Below, piece by piece: positions 17,371 through 25,431 of a stretch of DNA of 64,000 nucleotides. The notes under the pieces are model-generated. The model worked only from the letters and a program-made list of their open reading frames with translations. It was not told the origin of the DNA and made no database searches. Source of the DNA: Robertmurraya andreesenii. GTDB taxonomy: Bacteria; Bacillota; Bacilli; Bacillales; Cytobacillaceae. Position numbers and translations under genes: made by a program. Every line of letters starts with the position of its first letter. Within the stretch, counting starts at the first letter, position 1. The DNA lies in NCBI RefSeq assembly GCF_030813005.1, contig NZ_JAUSTU010000012.1:1-64000 (forward strand). Direction: 5' to 3'.

Positions 17371-18006
17371 GTGGTGAGTACAATAGAACTAAATAAACGA
17401 CAAGAGCAGATATTGGAAATTGTCAAAGAAAACGGACCTATAACTGGCGAACAAATTGCAGAGCGTTTAAAGCTAACGAGAGCAACCTTACGTCCAGATT
17501 TAGCTATTTTAACAATGGCAGGCTTCCTCGATGCTAGACCAAGAGTGGGCTACTTCTATACAGGGAAATCTGGCGTTCAGCTTTTAACGGAAAATCTAAA
17601 TAAGCTTGTTGTAAAAGATTATCAATCCATACCAGTCGTCGTAAATGAAAATATGTCCGTGTATGACGCCATTGTAACGATGTTTCTAGAGGACGTGGGA
17701 ACACTATTTGTCGTAGACCAACAAAGTCTACTTGTAGGGGTACTGTCAAGAAAGGACTTATTGCGTGCTAGTATAGGAAAGCAGGAGCTAACCACCTTGC
17801 CAGTTAATATTATCATGACTCGCATGCCGAACATAACGATGTGTTCTAAGGAAGATCTTCTCATCGATGTGGCTCAGAAACTGATTGATAAGCAGATAGA
17901 TGCATTACCAGTAGTCAAGGAAACGGATAAGGGATTTGAGGTAGTTGGTCGTGTAACGAAGACGAACCTAACCAAAGCGTTAGTCGCACTTGCAAATAAC
18001 GATTAG
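17371..18006 (+). CDS. ccpN: Transcriptional repressor CcpN
   Basis: A 211-residue regulator with an N-terminal winged helix (about residues 8-60, ending in RPRVGYFYTG) and two CBS domains (about 80-205). CcpN represses gluconeogenic genes (gapB, pckA in B. subtilis) during glycolytic growth. Two tandem GTG codons (17371 and 17374) can start it. The second gives the same N-terminus as the B. subtilis protein (STIELNKRQ); the first is listed, and the ribosome site TTAGG is poor for either. It is followed at 48 bp by yqfL, the partner that modulates this regulatory circuit. Confidence 0.95.
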   Translation: MVSTIELNKRQEQILEIVKENGPITGEQIAERLKLTRATLRPDLAILTMAGFLDARPRVGYFYTGKSGVQLLTENLNKLVVKDYQSIPVVVNENMSVYDAIVTMFLEDVGTLFVVDQQSLLVGVLSRKDLLRASIGKQELTTLPVNIIMTRMPNITMCSKEDLLIDVAQKLIDKQIDALPVVKETDKGFEVVGRVTKTNLTKALVALANND

Positions 18007-18053
18007 CACCATAATCGTCTGCCCAAATTTAAACAGAGGAGATGGTTTAAGAA

Positions 18054-18872
18054 ATGGGAAGTATACCAATCATCTATGTTGTATCTGACTCTGTTGGGGA
18101 AACTGCAGAGCTTGTTACAAAGGCAGCTGTCAGCCAATTTAATGGAAATAAAGCTACAATCAAGCGGTTTCCTTATGTTGAAGACATTGCCGACATCGAT
18201 GAAGTAATCAGCCTTGTCAAAATGGATAAAGGGATGATTGCTTATACATTAGTAAAGCCTGATGTTCGAGAATATATGAAAAAAGTGAGTCAAAAAGAAG
18301 GAATCTATGCCATTGATATTATTGGCCCGCTAATCGATGAAATTCAAAATGCCAGCGGCTTAGCGCCTCTTTTCCAGCCTGGCTTAGTGAGAAAACTGGA
18401 CGAAGAATATTTTAAAAAGGTTGAGGCAATTGAGTTTGCAGTTAAGTATGATGATGGGCGTGACCCCCGAGGGATTTTAAAGGCGGATATCGTCCTAATT
18501 GGTGTCTCAAGAACGTCCAAGACCCCTTTGTCCCAATATTTAGCTCATAAGAGACTAAAGGTTGCCAACGTTCCACTTGTCCCTGAGGTCGATCCTCCTG
18601 AGGAATTATTTAAGACATCGCCTGAGAAATGCTTTGGCTTAAAAATTAGTCCGGAAAAATTGAACAATATTAGACGAGAACGCCTTATATCATTAGGCCT
18701 AGATGATCAAGCGAGCTATGCTAATATGATAAGAATCAATGAAGAACTGGACTATTTTGAAAAGATCGTCAAGAAAATCGGCTGTAGATCGATCGACGTA
18801 ACGAATAAAGCGGTAGAAGAAACGGCTAATATTATCATTAATCATTATTTTAAGACGAAAGAAGAGAACTAG
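18054..18872 (+). CDS. yqfL: Pyruvate,phosphate dikinase / PEP synthase regulatory protein YqfL
   Basis: A 272-residue bifunctional kinase/pyrophosphorylase of the DUF299 family. Such proteins switch pyruvate phosphate dikinase or PEP synthase by phosphorylating a threonine with ADP and removing it with phosphate. The P-loop GVSRTSKT is at 150-157 and the family motif DDGRDPRG at 133-140. It follows ccpN on the same strand, the conserved gluconeogenesis-control pair. GAGGAG lies upstream of the ATG. The stop codon is inside a strong terminator stem. Confidence 0.94.
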   Translation: MGSIPIIYVVSDSVGETAELVTKAAVSQFNGNKATIKRFPYVEDIADIDEVISLVKMDKGMIAYTLVKPDVREYMKKVSQKEGIYAIDIIGPLIDEIQNASGLAPLFQPGLVRKLDEEYFKKVEAIEFAVKYDDGRDPRGILKADIVLIGVSRTSKTPLSQYLAHKRLKVANVPLVPEVDPPEELFKTSPEKCFGLKISPEKLNNIRRERLISLGLDDQASYANMIRINEELDYFEKIVKKIGCRSIDVTNKAVEETANIIINHYFKTKEEN

Positions 18873-18900
18873 TGTGTAGTGATGTGCACTAGTTCTTTTG
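18866..18900 (+). terminator. Terminator after yqfL
   Basis: GAACTAGTG and CACTAGTTC form a perfect 9-bp stem followed by TTTT; it includes the yqfL stop codon. Confidence 0.88.
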
Positions 18901-18958
18901 CTTATACTTGGGCCATCTCTAAATCTCTAAATATTTTTATTGTTTTTGAAAAAAAGAA

Positions 18959-18987
18959 TGGAAAAGAGCAATTGTTTGTACTATAAT
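18959..18987 (+). promoter_or_regulatory. Probable promoter of the yqxD-dnaG-sigA operon
   Basis: A perfect TATAAT at 18982-18987 stands 17 bp from TGGAAA (18959-18964), a weak -35. It lies between the yqfL terminator and the yqxD leader. Confidence 0.5.
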
Positions 18988-19126
18988 AAAAAATTGTGAT
19001 AAAAATGTTTATTATAGGTTTAGACTTACTTGTGAACGAATAAACTAATTATGGAGAGAAGTCAAGGCCTTAAAGAAAATTCGACAAAATGGATGGCAAA
19101 AGATATTCCTTTTTTTAAGGAGGAAT

Positions 19127-19159
19127 ATGTGGAGTGATGTAGAATTAATAGTACATTAG
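19127..19159 (+). CDS. Possible 10-codon leader peptide upstream of yqxD
   Basis: A short frame MWSDVELIVH follows the best ribosome site of the area, AAGGAGG (19117-19123), by three bases. Its TAG ends five bases before the TTG start of yqxD. This geometry would suit translational coupling or a regulatory upstream frame. There is no homology evidence; the strong ribosome site may equally be a leftover. The amino-acid content shows no run that would suggest attenuation by a particular tRNA. Confidence 0.3.
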   Translation: MWSDVELIVH

Positions 19160-19164
19160 GTGAA

Positions 19165-19635
19165 TTGAAGGTTATGGTGGACGCTGATTCCTGTCCGGTA
19201 AAGGAGGAAATTGTCGAAATTACTCTAGATTTCGGCATTGATGTCGTATTTGTTGCATCCTATAATCATGTTCCCAATGAACCTCTAGGGGGAGTTTGGC
19301 ATTTTGTTGATTCAGATAAAGAGGCTGCAGACTTGTTTATTATGAATCATGTGAATGCCAATGATGTAGTGGTGACACAAGATATTGGTTTAGCTTCAAC
19401 CCTTCTTTCAAAAAAGGTTCATGTCCTTAATCCACGTGGCATCCCGTATGAGGAAAAAGATATCGAATCTGCATTACATATGAGATATCTATCTGCCAAA
19501 GCCCGTCGCCAAGGGAAATATGGCAAAGGACCAAAGCCATTTACTAGCGAAGATCGCATTCAATTCCAGAAAAATTTCATAAAAATTTTGTCGAAAATAA
19601 AAGGGATTCCTTCATTTTTGACGAATAACTCTTAG
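19165..19635 (+). CDS. yqxD: DUF188 protein YqxD (YaiI family)
   Basis: A 156-residue member of the UPF0178/YaiI family (P23 of the B. subtilis sigma-A operon). The signature DADSCPVK is near the N-terminus (residues 6-13), followed by a PIN-like alternation of beta strands and helices (VVTQDIGLA, VLNPRG). The fold suggests a nucleic-acid enzyme, but no activity is established. The start is TTG at 19165 with TAGGTGA upstream; an in-frame ATG at 19174 would remove the first strand. It is the first gene before dnaG and sigA, separated from dnaG by a dispersed repeat. Confidence 0.88.
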   Translation: MKVMVDADSCPVKEEIVEITLDFGIDVVFVASYNHVPNEPLGGVWHFVDSDKEAADLFIMNHVNANDVVVTQDIGLASTLLSKKVHVLNPRGIPYEEKDIESALHMRYLSAKARRQGKYGKGPKPFTSEDRIQFQKNFIKILSKIKGIPSFLTNNS

Positions 19636-19648
19636 TTGAGTTTTTATT

Positions 19649-19806
19649 AGAAAAGCGCAAGCGCCTTGCTTATCGCCGTACAAACTGGAGGGGCTTCGAC
19701 TGAGATAAAGGAATCACGAAGAGCGATAGCGATTCGATGATGACTTATCGTAGGGAGAAGACCTGAAGTTTGATAGGCGATAGGCGCTGGAGCTGGACAA
19801 TTCTAG
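19649..19806. repeat. Dispersed intergenic repeat with GCGC-rich inverted ends
   Basis: A roughly 158-bp GC-richer block between yqxD and dnaG. It starts AGAAAAGCGCAAGCGCCTTG and ends GATAGGCGCTGGAGCTGGACA. Its outer arms (AGCGCAAGCGCC...TATCGCC versus the reverse complement of GGCGATAGGCGCTGGAGCT) can pair imperfectly. I recognise the AGCGCAAGCGCC...GCTGGAGCTGGACA ends as a type found between genes in many Bacillus genomes. No coding potential is seen. Confidence 0.6.
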
Positions 19807-19862
19807 AAGTTGAAAAATTATACTTTCTTATCTCTTAAGAAAAAAATATGGGGATGTTCTCA

Positions 19863-21674
19863 ATGCATGTGCGAATTGCTGAAGAAAAAATTAATGAAAT
19901 TCGCCAAGCTGTTGATATAGTTGATTTAATTAGTGACTATGTACAACTTAAGAAACAAGGGCGTAACTATTTTGGGCTCTGCCCATTTCATGGTGAAAAT
20001 ACGCCATCATTCTCCGTCTCCCCTGACAAGCAAATTTTTCATTGTTTCGGCTGTGGAGCAGGAGGAAATGCATTTTCATTTTTGATGGAGCTAGAAAGCT
20101 TGTCCTTCCAAGAAGCGGCTATCAAGCTTGCTGAAAGAACTCATATTGAATTAGAGATATCAGCACCCACATTTTCAAAGGAAACATCGGCTTCCAAAGA
20201 ATTCTCAAAAATGATTGAGGCTCATGAATTAATACGTAAATTTTACCATCATTTACTAGTAAATACAAAGGATGGTCAGCACGCTTTAGAATATCTATTG
20301 AACAGAGGCTTCACACTTGCATCGATAGAAAAATTTCAAATAGGGTATGCGTTAAATTCATGGGACTTTGTTTATAAATTTCTGACAAAGAGAAATTTTG
20401 AGCCCGAGCTATTAGAAAGATGTGGATTGATTATCAAGCGAGAAAAGGACGAAACTTATTTTGATCGCTTCCGAGATCGAATTATGTTTCCTATCCTTGA
20501 TCAAAAAGGAAATACGATTGCCTTTTCTGGGAGATCCCTTGGGGCAGACGAGCCCAAATATTTAAATAGTCCAGAGACGGCAATCTTTAATAAAAGCAAA
20601 ATATTATATAACTTTCATTTGGCCCGAGCAAGTATAAGAAAACAACAGCAGGTCATACTTTTTGAAGGGTTTGCGGATTGTATAGCGGCCGAGCGTGCAG
20701 GGGTGGAGAACGGCGTTGCCACAATGGGAACATCTCTAACTTCTGAGCATATCGCTTTAATTCGCAGAAATGCTGAGGCTGTTACCGTATGTTATGATTC
20801 CGATTCCGCTGGGATAGAGGCCGCATACCGGGCAGCAACGATGCTAGCAGAAGCCGGTTCTCATGTGAGAGTAGCTCTAATGCCAGATGGTTTGGATCCG
20901 GATGACTACATCAAGAAATTCGGTGCTGAAAAATTTAATAAAGAAATCATTGGTTCTAGTTTAACCTTCATGTCCTTTAAGCTTCTGTATTTTCGAAGAG
21001 GAAAAGATCTTCAAAACGAAGGAGATCGCCTCCAATATATCGAAGAAGTATTAATGGAGATTAGCCAGCTTGATAAAGCGGTTGAAAGAGACCATTATTT
21101 ACGGCAGCTAGCTAATGAATTCTCACTTTCGCTTGAGGCATTAAAGGAACAGCAAAGGCAGCTTTATTTTGCGGGAAAAAAGAATAATCGACAGCAATCC
21201 ACTCAGGAACCTTATAAAAGCTTTGTCCCCGCAAAGCAAATCGAGCCATTGAAACCAGCCTATTACAATGCGGAAAGAAGTCTCATTTATTACATGATGA
21301 GAGACTCGGGGTTAGCATATCAGGTACAGGAGAAGCTTTTAGGACATTCCTTTCATATTGATGAGCATCAAGCGATTATCACCTATCTATTTGGATACTA
21401 CGAGGACGGAATGGAACCGAATCCGAGTTACTTCATGGATTTTCTCAAGGATGAAAAGCTTAGACGAGTTGTTGCCAACATTGAAATGATGTCTATGAAA
21501 GAAGAAGTAAGCGACCAAGAATTATCCGATTATATTAATCAGGTGTTGAAATATCAAAAAATGTTAAAAATAAAGGAAAAAGAAAAAGAGCGTCAAGAAG
21601 CGGAGCGTAAGGAAGATTATCTAACCGCTGCAAAGATCGCCATGGAAATGATTGAACTGCGAAAGTCTTTATGA
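19863..21674 (+). CDS. dnaG: DNA primase DnaG
   Basis: A 603-residue primase that makes RNA primers for replication. It has a CHC2 zinc finger (CPFHG...CFGCGAGG, about 39-63), the TOPRIM core with FEGFADCIAA and CYDSDSAG, and a C-terminal helicase-binding region. ATG 19863 is chosen because GGGGA lies 9 bases upstream, and the resulting N-terminus and length match B. subtilis DnaG. An upstream in-frame ATG (19848) lacks a ribosome site. sigA follows at 90 bp in the classical macromolecular-synthesis order. Confidence 0.95.
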   Translation: MHVRIAEEKINEIRQAVDIVDLISDYVQLKKQGRNYFGLCPFHGENTPSFSVSPDKQIFHCFGCGAGGNAFSFLMELESLSFQEAAIKLAERTHIELEISAPTFSKETSASKEFSKMIEAHELIRKFYHHLLVNTKDGQHALEYLLNRGFTLASIEKFQIGYALNSWDFVYKFLTKRNFEPELLERCGLIIKREKDETYFDRFRDRIMFPILDQKGNTIAFSGRSLGADEPKYLNSPETAIFNKSKILYNFHLARASIRKQQQVILFEGFADCIAAERAGVENGVATMGTSLTSEHIALIRRNAEAVTVCYDSDSAGIEAAYRAATMLAEAGSHVRVALMPDGLDPDDYIKKFGAEKFNKEIIGSSLTFMSFKLLYFRRGKDLQNEGDRLQYIEEVLMEISQLDKAVERDHYLRQLANEFSLSLEALKEQQRQLYFAGKKNNRQQSTQEPYKSFVPAKQIEPLKPAYYNAERSLIYYMMRDSGLAYQVQEKLLGHSFHIDEHQAIITYLFGYYEDGMEPNPSYFMDFLKDEKLRRVVANIEMMSMKEEVSDQELSDYINQVLKYQKMLKIKEKEKERQEAERKEDYLTAAKIAMEMIELRKSL

Positions 21675-21764
21675 ATGAAAAGTAAGGAAGATAAATAAGG
21701 TATAAGGTAGAACAGAATTCAAGATAAGATTACTGTTTTTGTGATTTTAGAAGGAGGGGTACAT

Positions 21765-22889
21765 ATGGCTGAAAAGTCAGCCCGTTCAAAAGAGGTTGAT
21801 TCAGATTTGACCCTAGAACAAACAAAGGAACAACTTGCAGAATTAGGAAAGAAGACAGGCGTATTAGCCTATGAACATATTGCTGAAAGGCTATCGAGTT
21901 TTGAGTTAGATTCGGATCAAATGGATGAATTCTATGCCCATCTTGAAGAGCAAGGAGTCGAGCTCGTGGATGAAAGCGATGAAGATGATCCGAATATTCA
22001 AGAACTCGCTAAAGGAGAAGAGGAGTTTGACTTAAATGACCTCAGTGTCCCTCCTGGTGTAAAAATAAATGACCCTGTACGTATGTACCTCAAAGAAATC
22101 GGTCGCGTTGATTTGCTCTCTGCAGAAGAGGAAATCGAATTAGCAGAAAGAATTGAGCAGGGTGATGAAGAGGCCAAGAGACGTCTTGCCGAGGCCAACC
22201 TGCGCTTAGTCGTGAGCATCGCCAAAAGATATGTTGGCCGTGGAATGCTGTTCCTTGATTTAATCCAAGAAGGAAACATGGGATTGATTAAAGCGGTTGA
22301 AAAGTTTGATTACAGAAAAGGATTCAAGTTCAGTACTTATGCAACTTGGTGGATCCGCCAAGCGATTACCCGTGCGATTGCTGATCAAGCACGCACCATC
22401 CGTATTCCCGTGCATATGGTTGAAACCATCAATAAATTAATTCGAGTACAGCGTCAATTACTTCAGGATTTAGGTCGTGAACCAACACCAGAGGAAATTG
22501 CCGAAGATATGGATTTAACTCCTGATAAGGTTCGTGAAATTCTAAAAATAGCCCAGGAGCCTGTTTCATTGGAAACTCCTATTGGTGAAGAAGATGATTC
22601 CCATCTTGGTGACTTCATTGAGGACCAGGACGCTACCTCACCTTCCGAGCATGCAGCCTATGAGCTTCTTAAGGAGCAGCTTGAAGATGTCCTTGACACC
22701 TTAACGGATAGAGAAGAAAATGTCTTAAGGCTTCGTTTTGGACTGGATGATGGACGCACACGCACACTTGAAGAAGTAGGGAAAGTCTTCGGTGTTACCC
22801 GTGAGCGAATCAGACAGATCGAAGCGAAAGCCCTACGTAAGCTTCGTCACCCAAGCAGAAGCAAACGTTTAAAAGACTTTTTAGAATAA
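21765..22889 (+). CDS. sigA: RNA polymerase primary sigma factor SigA
   Basis: A 374-residue housekeeping sigma-70 factor. Region 1.1 is acidic (about 1-85). Region 2 carries the core-binding and -10-melting sequence (GFKFSTYATWWIRQAITRAI). Region 4.2 has the helix-turn-helix VTRERIRQIEAKALRKLR near the C-terminus. ATG 21765 is preceded by AAGGAGGGG; a GTG further upstream in frame would include the ribosome site itself and is rejected. It ends the dnaG operon with a terminator. Confidence 0.97.
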   Translation: MAEKSARSKEVDSDLTLEQTKEQLAELGKKTGVLAYEHIAERLSSFELDSDQMDEFYAHLEEQGVELVDESDEDDPNIQELAKGEEEFDLNDLSVPPGVKINDPVRMYLKEIGRVDLLSAEEEIELAERIEQGDEEAKRRLAEANLRLVVSIAKRYVGRGMLFLDLIQEGNMGLIKAVEKFDYRKGFKFSTYATWWIRQAITRAIADQARTIRIPVHMVETINKLIRVQRQLLQDLGREPTPEEIAEDMDLTPDKVREILKIAQEPVSLETPIGEEDDSHLGDFIEDQDATSPSEHAAYELLKEQLEDVLDTLTDREENVLRLRFGLDDGRTRTLEEVGKVFGVTRERIRQIEAKALRKLRHPSRSKRLKDFLE

Positions 22890-22931
22890 ACATGCATCAT
22901 CTAAAATAAAGTGCTGAAAAATCATTGCCAG

Positions 22932-22974
22932 AAAATAGTTTACTTCTTACAATTGAAGTAAACTATTTTTTTTT
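22932..22974 (+). terminator. Terminator after sigA
   Basis: TAGTTTACTTC and GAAGTAAACTA form a perfect 11-bp stem followed by eight or nine T residues. Confidence 0.93.
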
Positions 22975-22997
22975 CGAAAAAAGAAGGATTTGAAAAC

Positions 22998-23522
22998 ATG
23001 GATAACAACCGCAAAAAAATTATTGTTAATGAAATCCAATATTGGAAAGAAAACAGATTGCTTCCAGAGCAGTATTGTAATTACTTATTAGCCTTGTATA
23101 CGGAAGGGAATCAACCGGAAGAATCGACCAAAAAATCCAAGCAGAGGTCAAGCAAGAAAGTTCAAGTCCTCTTACTGTTGATCCCAATATTTGTTTTTTT
23201 ATTATATTTTACTGAATTATCTTTCGATTTGCAAATAGCTCTTAAAGGTTTATTAATGTTGATTGGTATTTTCATTACTTATTATTTTTTCAAAAAAGGA
23301 ATTCAGTTTCAAGTTTCTCTCGTTATTTCTGCACTTATGCTATTACTACTAAGTGTTGAAATCACTACCCACTTCTACCCAGGGGTGCTCATGCCACTCT
23401 ATTTGGTGTTGTTTGGGAACTGTGGGCTTTGGTTGCTAACAGGAAAAAAACTAAAGCTATTGTACTTCTTAATATCGGGTTATCTTGGAATGGTTGTATT
23501 GTTAATCTCTTTCTTTATATAG
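22998..23522 (+). CDS. Hypothetical membrane protein
   Basis: A 174-residue protein I cannot name. The first 35 residues are a charged amphipathic segment (VNEIQYWKENRLLPEQYCNYLLALY), a kind of N-terminal module seen on several Bacillus membrane proteins. A Lys/Ser-rich stretch (44-54) follows, then five or six closely spaced hydrophobic helices to the end. The gene stands alone between the sigA terminator and a cre-preceded acyl-CoA dehydrogenase, a spot where B. subtilis has cccA directly. AAGAAGGATTTG precedes the ATG. An inner-membrane location is clear; the function is not. Confidence 0.7.
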   Translation: MDNNRKKIIVNEIQYWKENRLLPEQYCNYLLALYTEGNQPEESTKKSKQRSSKKVQVLLLLIPIFVFLLYFTELSFDLQIALKGLLMLIGIFITYYFFKKGIQFQVSLVISALMLLLLSVEITTHFYPGVLMPLYLVLFGNCGLWLLTGKKLKLLYFLISGYLGMVVLLISFFI

Positions 23523-23583
23523 TATTTAGAAATTTGAAATTTATTAATATTAGGAAAAATCAACTAACTCCCTTATAATAGGA

Positions 23584-23599
23584 ATGGAAGCGATTTCAT
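23584..23599 (+). promoter_or_regulatory. cre site (CcpA operator) at the acyl-CoA dehydrogenase promoter
   Basis: ATGGAAGCGATTTCAT agrees at every position with the CcpA consensus WTGNAARCGNWWWCAW. It begins 4 bases after a TATAAT (23574-23579), that is, over the likely start site, and ends 19 bases before the ATG. Binding there should repress in glucose. Confidence 0.8.
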
Positions 23600-23618
23600 C
23601 TGGATGAGGGGGATGCAA

Positions 23619-24758
23619 ATGAATTTTGATCTTACACCTGAACAGGACATGATACGCCGAACGATAAAGGAATTTGCCGACGAGGTAGTTTCACCTGGTG
23701 CGCTAGAACGAGATAACACTCGAGAATTTCCGTTAGAAATATTTAAGCAGCTCGGTGAAATGGGAATGATGGGACTGCCATTTCCAGAGGAATATGGTGG
23801 GAGCGGGGCTGATACGATTAGCTTCGCCATTGTCACAGAGGAATTGAGTCGAGCTTGTGGTTCGACAGGTATCACTTATTCCGCGCATATTTCCTTAGGT
23901 GGAGCTCCACTTCATTTATTTGGAACGAAGGAGCAAAAGGAAAAGTTCCTCGTCCCACTCTGCAGGGGAGAGTCACTGGGAGCATTTGGACTAACAGAGC
24001 CCAATGCTGGTTCAGATGCCGGTGGTACGAGGACGACGGCCATCGAGGATAAAGGAGAATATAGGATTAATGGGAATAAATGCTTTATCACAAATGCCAG
24101 CTATGCCAAGCATATTGCCCTGACCGCTATAACTGGTGAAAAGGATGGAAGAAAGGAAATCAGCGCAATCATTGTCCCAGCCGATTCCCCTGGACTATCA
24201 ATTTTATGCAACTATGACAAGATGGGTTTGAATGCCTCTAATACAACCGAGTTAATCCTCGAAAATGTGCGTGTCCCGACTCATTATCTTCTTGGCAAGA
24301 AAGGAGAGGGCTTCAAGCAATTTCTCATTACCTTAGATGGTGGGAGAATTGGAATTGGTGCCATGGCCGTTGGAATTGCCCAGGCGGCTTTTGAAAGTGC
24401 ATTGCGCTATGCGAAGGAGCGCAAGCAATTTGGAACATCCATTTCAAGTTTTCAGGCGATTCAATTCAAATTAGCCGATATGGCCATGAAGATCGAGCTT
24501 GCTCGTAATATGGTCTATAAGGCAGCTTGGCTGAAGGATCAAGGCCGACCCTTTACTAAGGAGGCTTCGATGTGCAAGCTATATGCATCGGAAATATGTA
24601 CAGAGGTAGCGAATCAAGCCATACAAATTCATGGTGGTTATGGCTATATGAAGGACTATCACGTTGAGCGCTATTTGCGAGATGGAAAGCTTACGGAAAT
24701 TGGCGAAGGCACATCAGAGATCCAGCGGATGGTAATCGCTCGACAGATCGGCTGCTAA
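23619..24758 (+). CDS. Acyl-CoA dehydrogenase
   Basis: A 379-residue FAD enzyme that introduces the alpha-beta double bond into acyl-CoA thioesters. It has the N-terminal helical domain, the middle beta domain (FGLTEPNAGSDAGG) and the C-terminal domain with IHGGYGY and IGEGTSEIQR, where Glu363 is the expected catalytic base. ATG 23619 is preceded by GAGGGGG at 23606-23612; the in-frame ATG at 23604 is upstream of that site and is rejected. Chain length is unknown; short/branched-chain enzymes look similar. A perfect cre site in the promoter predicts carbon catabolite repression. Confidence 0.93.
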   Translation: MNFDLTPEQDMIRRTIKEFADEVVSPGALERDNTREFPLEIFKQLGEMGMMGLPFPEEYGGSGADTISFAIVTEELSRACGSTGITYSAHISLGGAPLHLFGTKEQKEKFLVPLCRGESLGAFGLTEPNAGSDAGGTRTTAIEDKGEYRINGNKCFITNASYAKHIALTAITGEKDGRKEISAIIVPADSPGLSILCNYDKMGLNASNTTELILENVRVPTHYLLGKKGEGFKQFLITLDGGRIGIGAMAVGIAQAAFESALRYAKERKQFGTSISSFQAIQFKLADMAMKIELARNMVYKAAWLKDQGRPFTKEASMCKLYASEICTEVANQAIQIHGGYGYMKDYHVERYLRDGKLTEIGEGTSEIQRMVIARQIGC

Positions 24759-24814
24759 TCTAAAAGAAATTAACAAAAAAGAGCATCAATAATCATTTAA
24801 AGATGATTTTTTGG

Positions 24815-24843
24815 AAACTCTACCATTGAAGGTGGAGTTTTTT
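24815..24843 (+). terminator. Terminator after the acyl-CoA dehydrogenase
   Basis: AAACTCTACC and GGTGGAGTTT arms followed by TTT. A second small hairpin (AATCATTT/AGATGATT with T-tract) lies just upstream at 24790-24812. Confidence 0.75.
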
Positions 24844-24976
24844 GACTTTTTTAAGAACATACTGTGACAAAGTTTACTTTAGGGCTTTTCCTTCTGTCAG
24901 TTTTCGAGTACAATAAAGGTTGTTTGTATCATATATTTATTTGACTGATTGTTCTTACATAAGGGAGGTTAATGAA

Positions 24977-25339
24977 TTGAATCGGAATCCAATTATTCCA
25001 TTTGTTTTGATCATGGTTATTGGGGTTGTTGCCATGTTTCTCATGTCATTTAAGGGTCTTGGCGATATGGATGAAATTGCTGCCGAGAAGGAAAATGGCG
25101 GAGCCAAAACAGAAGAATCTGCTTCCGCAACACCAGAAGAGCTTTATCAACAAAAAGGCTGTGCAGGCTGCCATGGTGGAGACTATTCAGGTGGAGTTGG
25201 TCCTTCTTTGAAGGGGTTACCTATTTCTGAAGATGAAATAGCTGAAATTCTTAAGAACGGAACTCAAGGTGGAATGCCAGGTGGACTAGTTCCTGGACAA
25301 GAAGCGGCGATGGCTGAGTGGATTAAGAGCTTGAAATAA
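24977..25339 (+). CDS. cccA: Cytochrome c550 (membrane-anchored)
   Basis: A 120-residue c-type cytochrome. A single N-terminal membrane helix (7-24) anchors it outside the cell. An acidic Glu/Ser/Ala linker follows, and then a small haem domain with CAGCH (Cys62, Cys65, His66) and Met100 as the likely sixth ligand. Length equals that of B. subtilis CccA. The start is TTG, chosen for the AAGGGAGGT ribosome site 7 bases upstream; a longer reading from 24920 has no ribosome site. It transfers electrons in the aerobic respiratory chain and follows sigA and dnaG at some distance, as in related genomes. Confidence 0.92.
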   Translation: MNRNPIIPFVLIMVIGVVAMFLMSFKGLGDMDEIAAEKENGGAKTEESASATPEELYQQKGCAGCHGGDYSGGVGPSLKGLPISEDEIAEILKNGTQGGMPGGLVPGQEAAMAEWIKSLK

Positions 25340-25364
25340 TCGTAATATAACTATTAGAAGTAGG

Positions 25365-25394
25365 AGTCCTTTGCATCTGTAAAGGACTTTTTTT
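25365..25394 (+). terminator. Terminator after cccA
   Basis: AGTCCTTT and AAAGGACT form a perfect 8-bp stem followed by seven T residues. Confidence 0.9.
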
Positions 25395-25431
25395 ATACTA
25401 TTCTCTATAGATTAGGTAAAGTGGTGAAAGA

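Noticed and set aside
21741..21764. GTG start for sigA eight codons upstream of the ATG
   Set aside because: The extra residues would be translated from the ribosome site AAGGAGGGG itself; ATG 21765 has ideal spacing and the family N-terminus.
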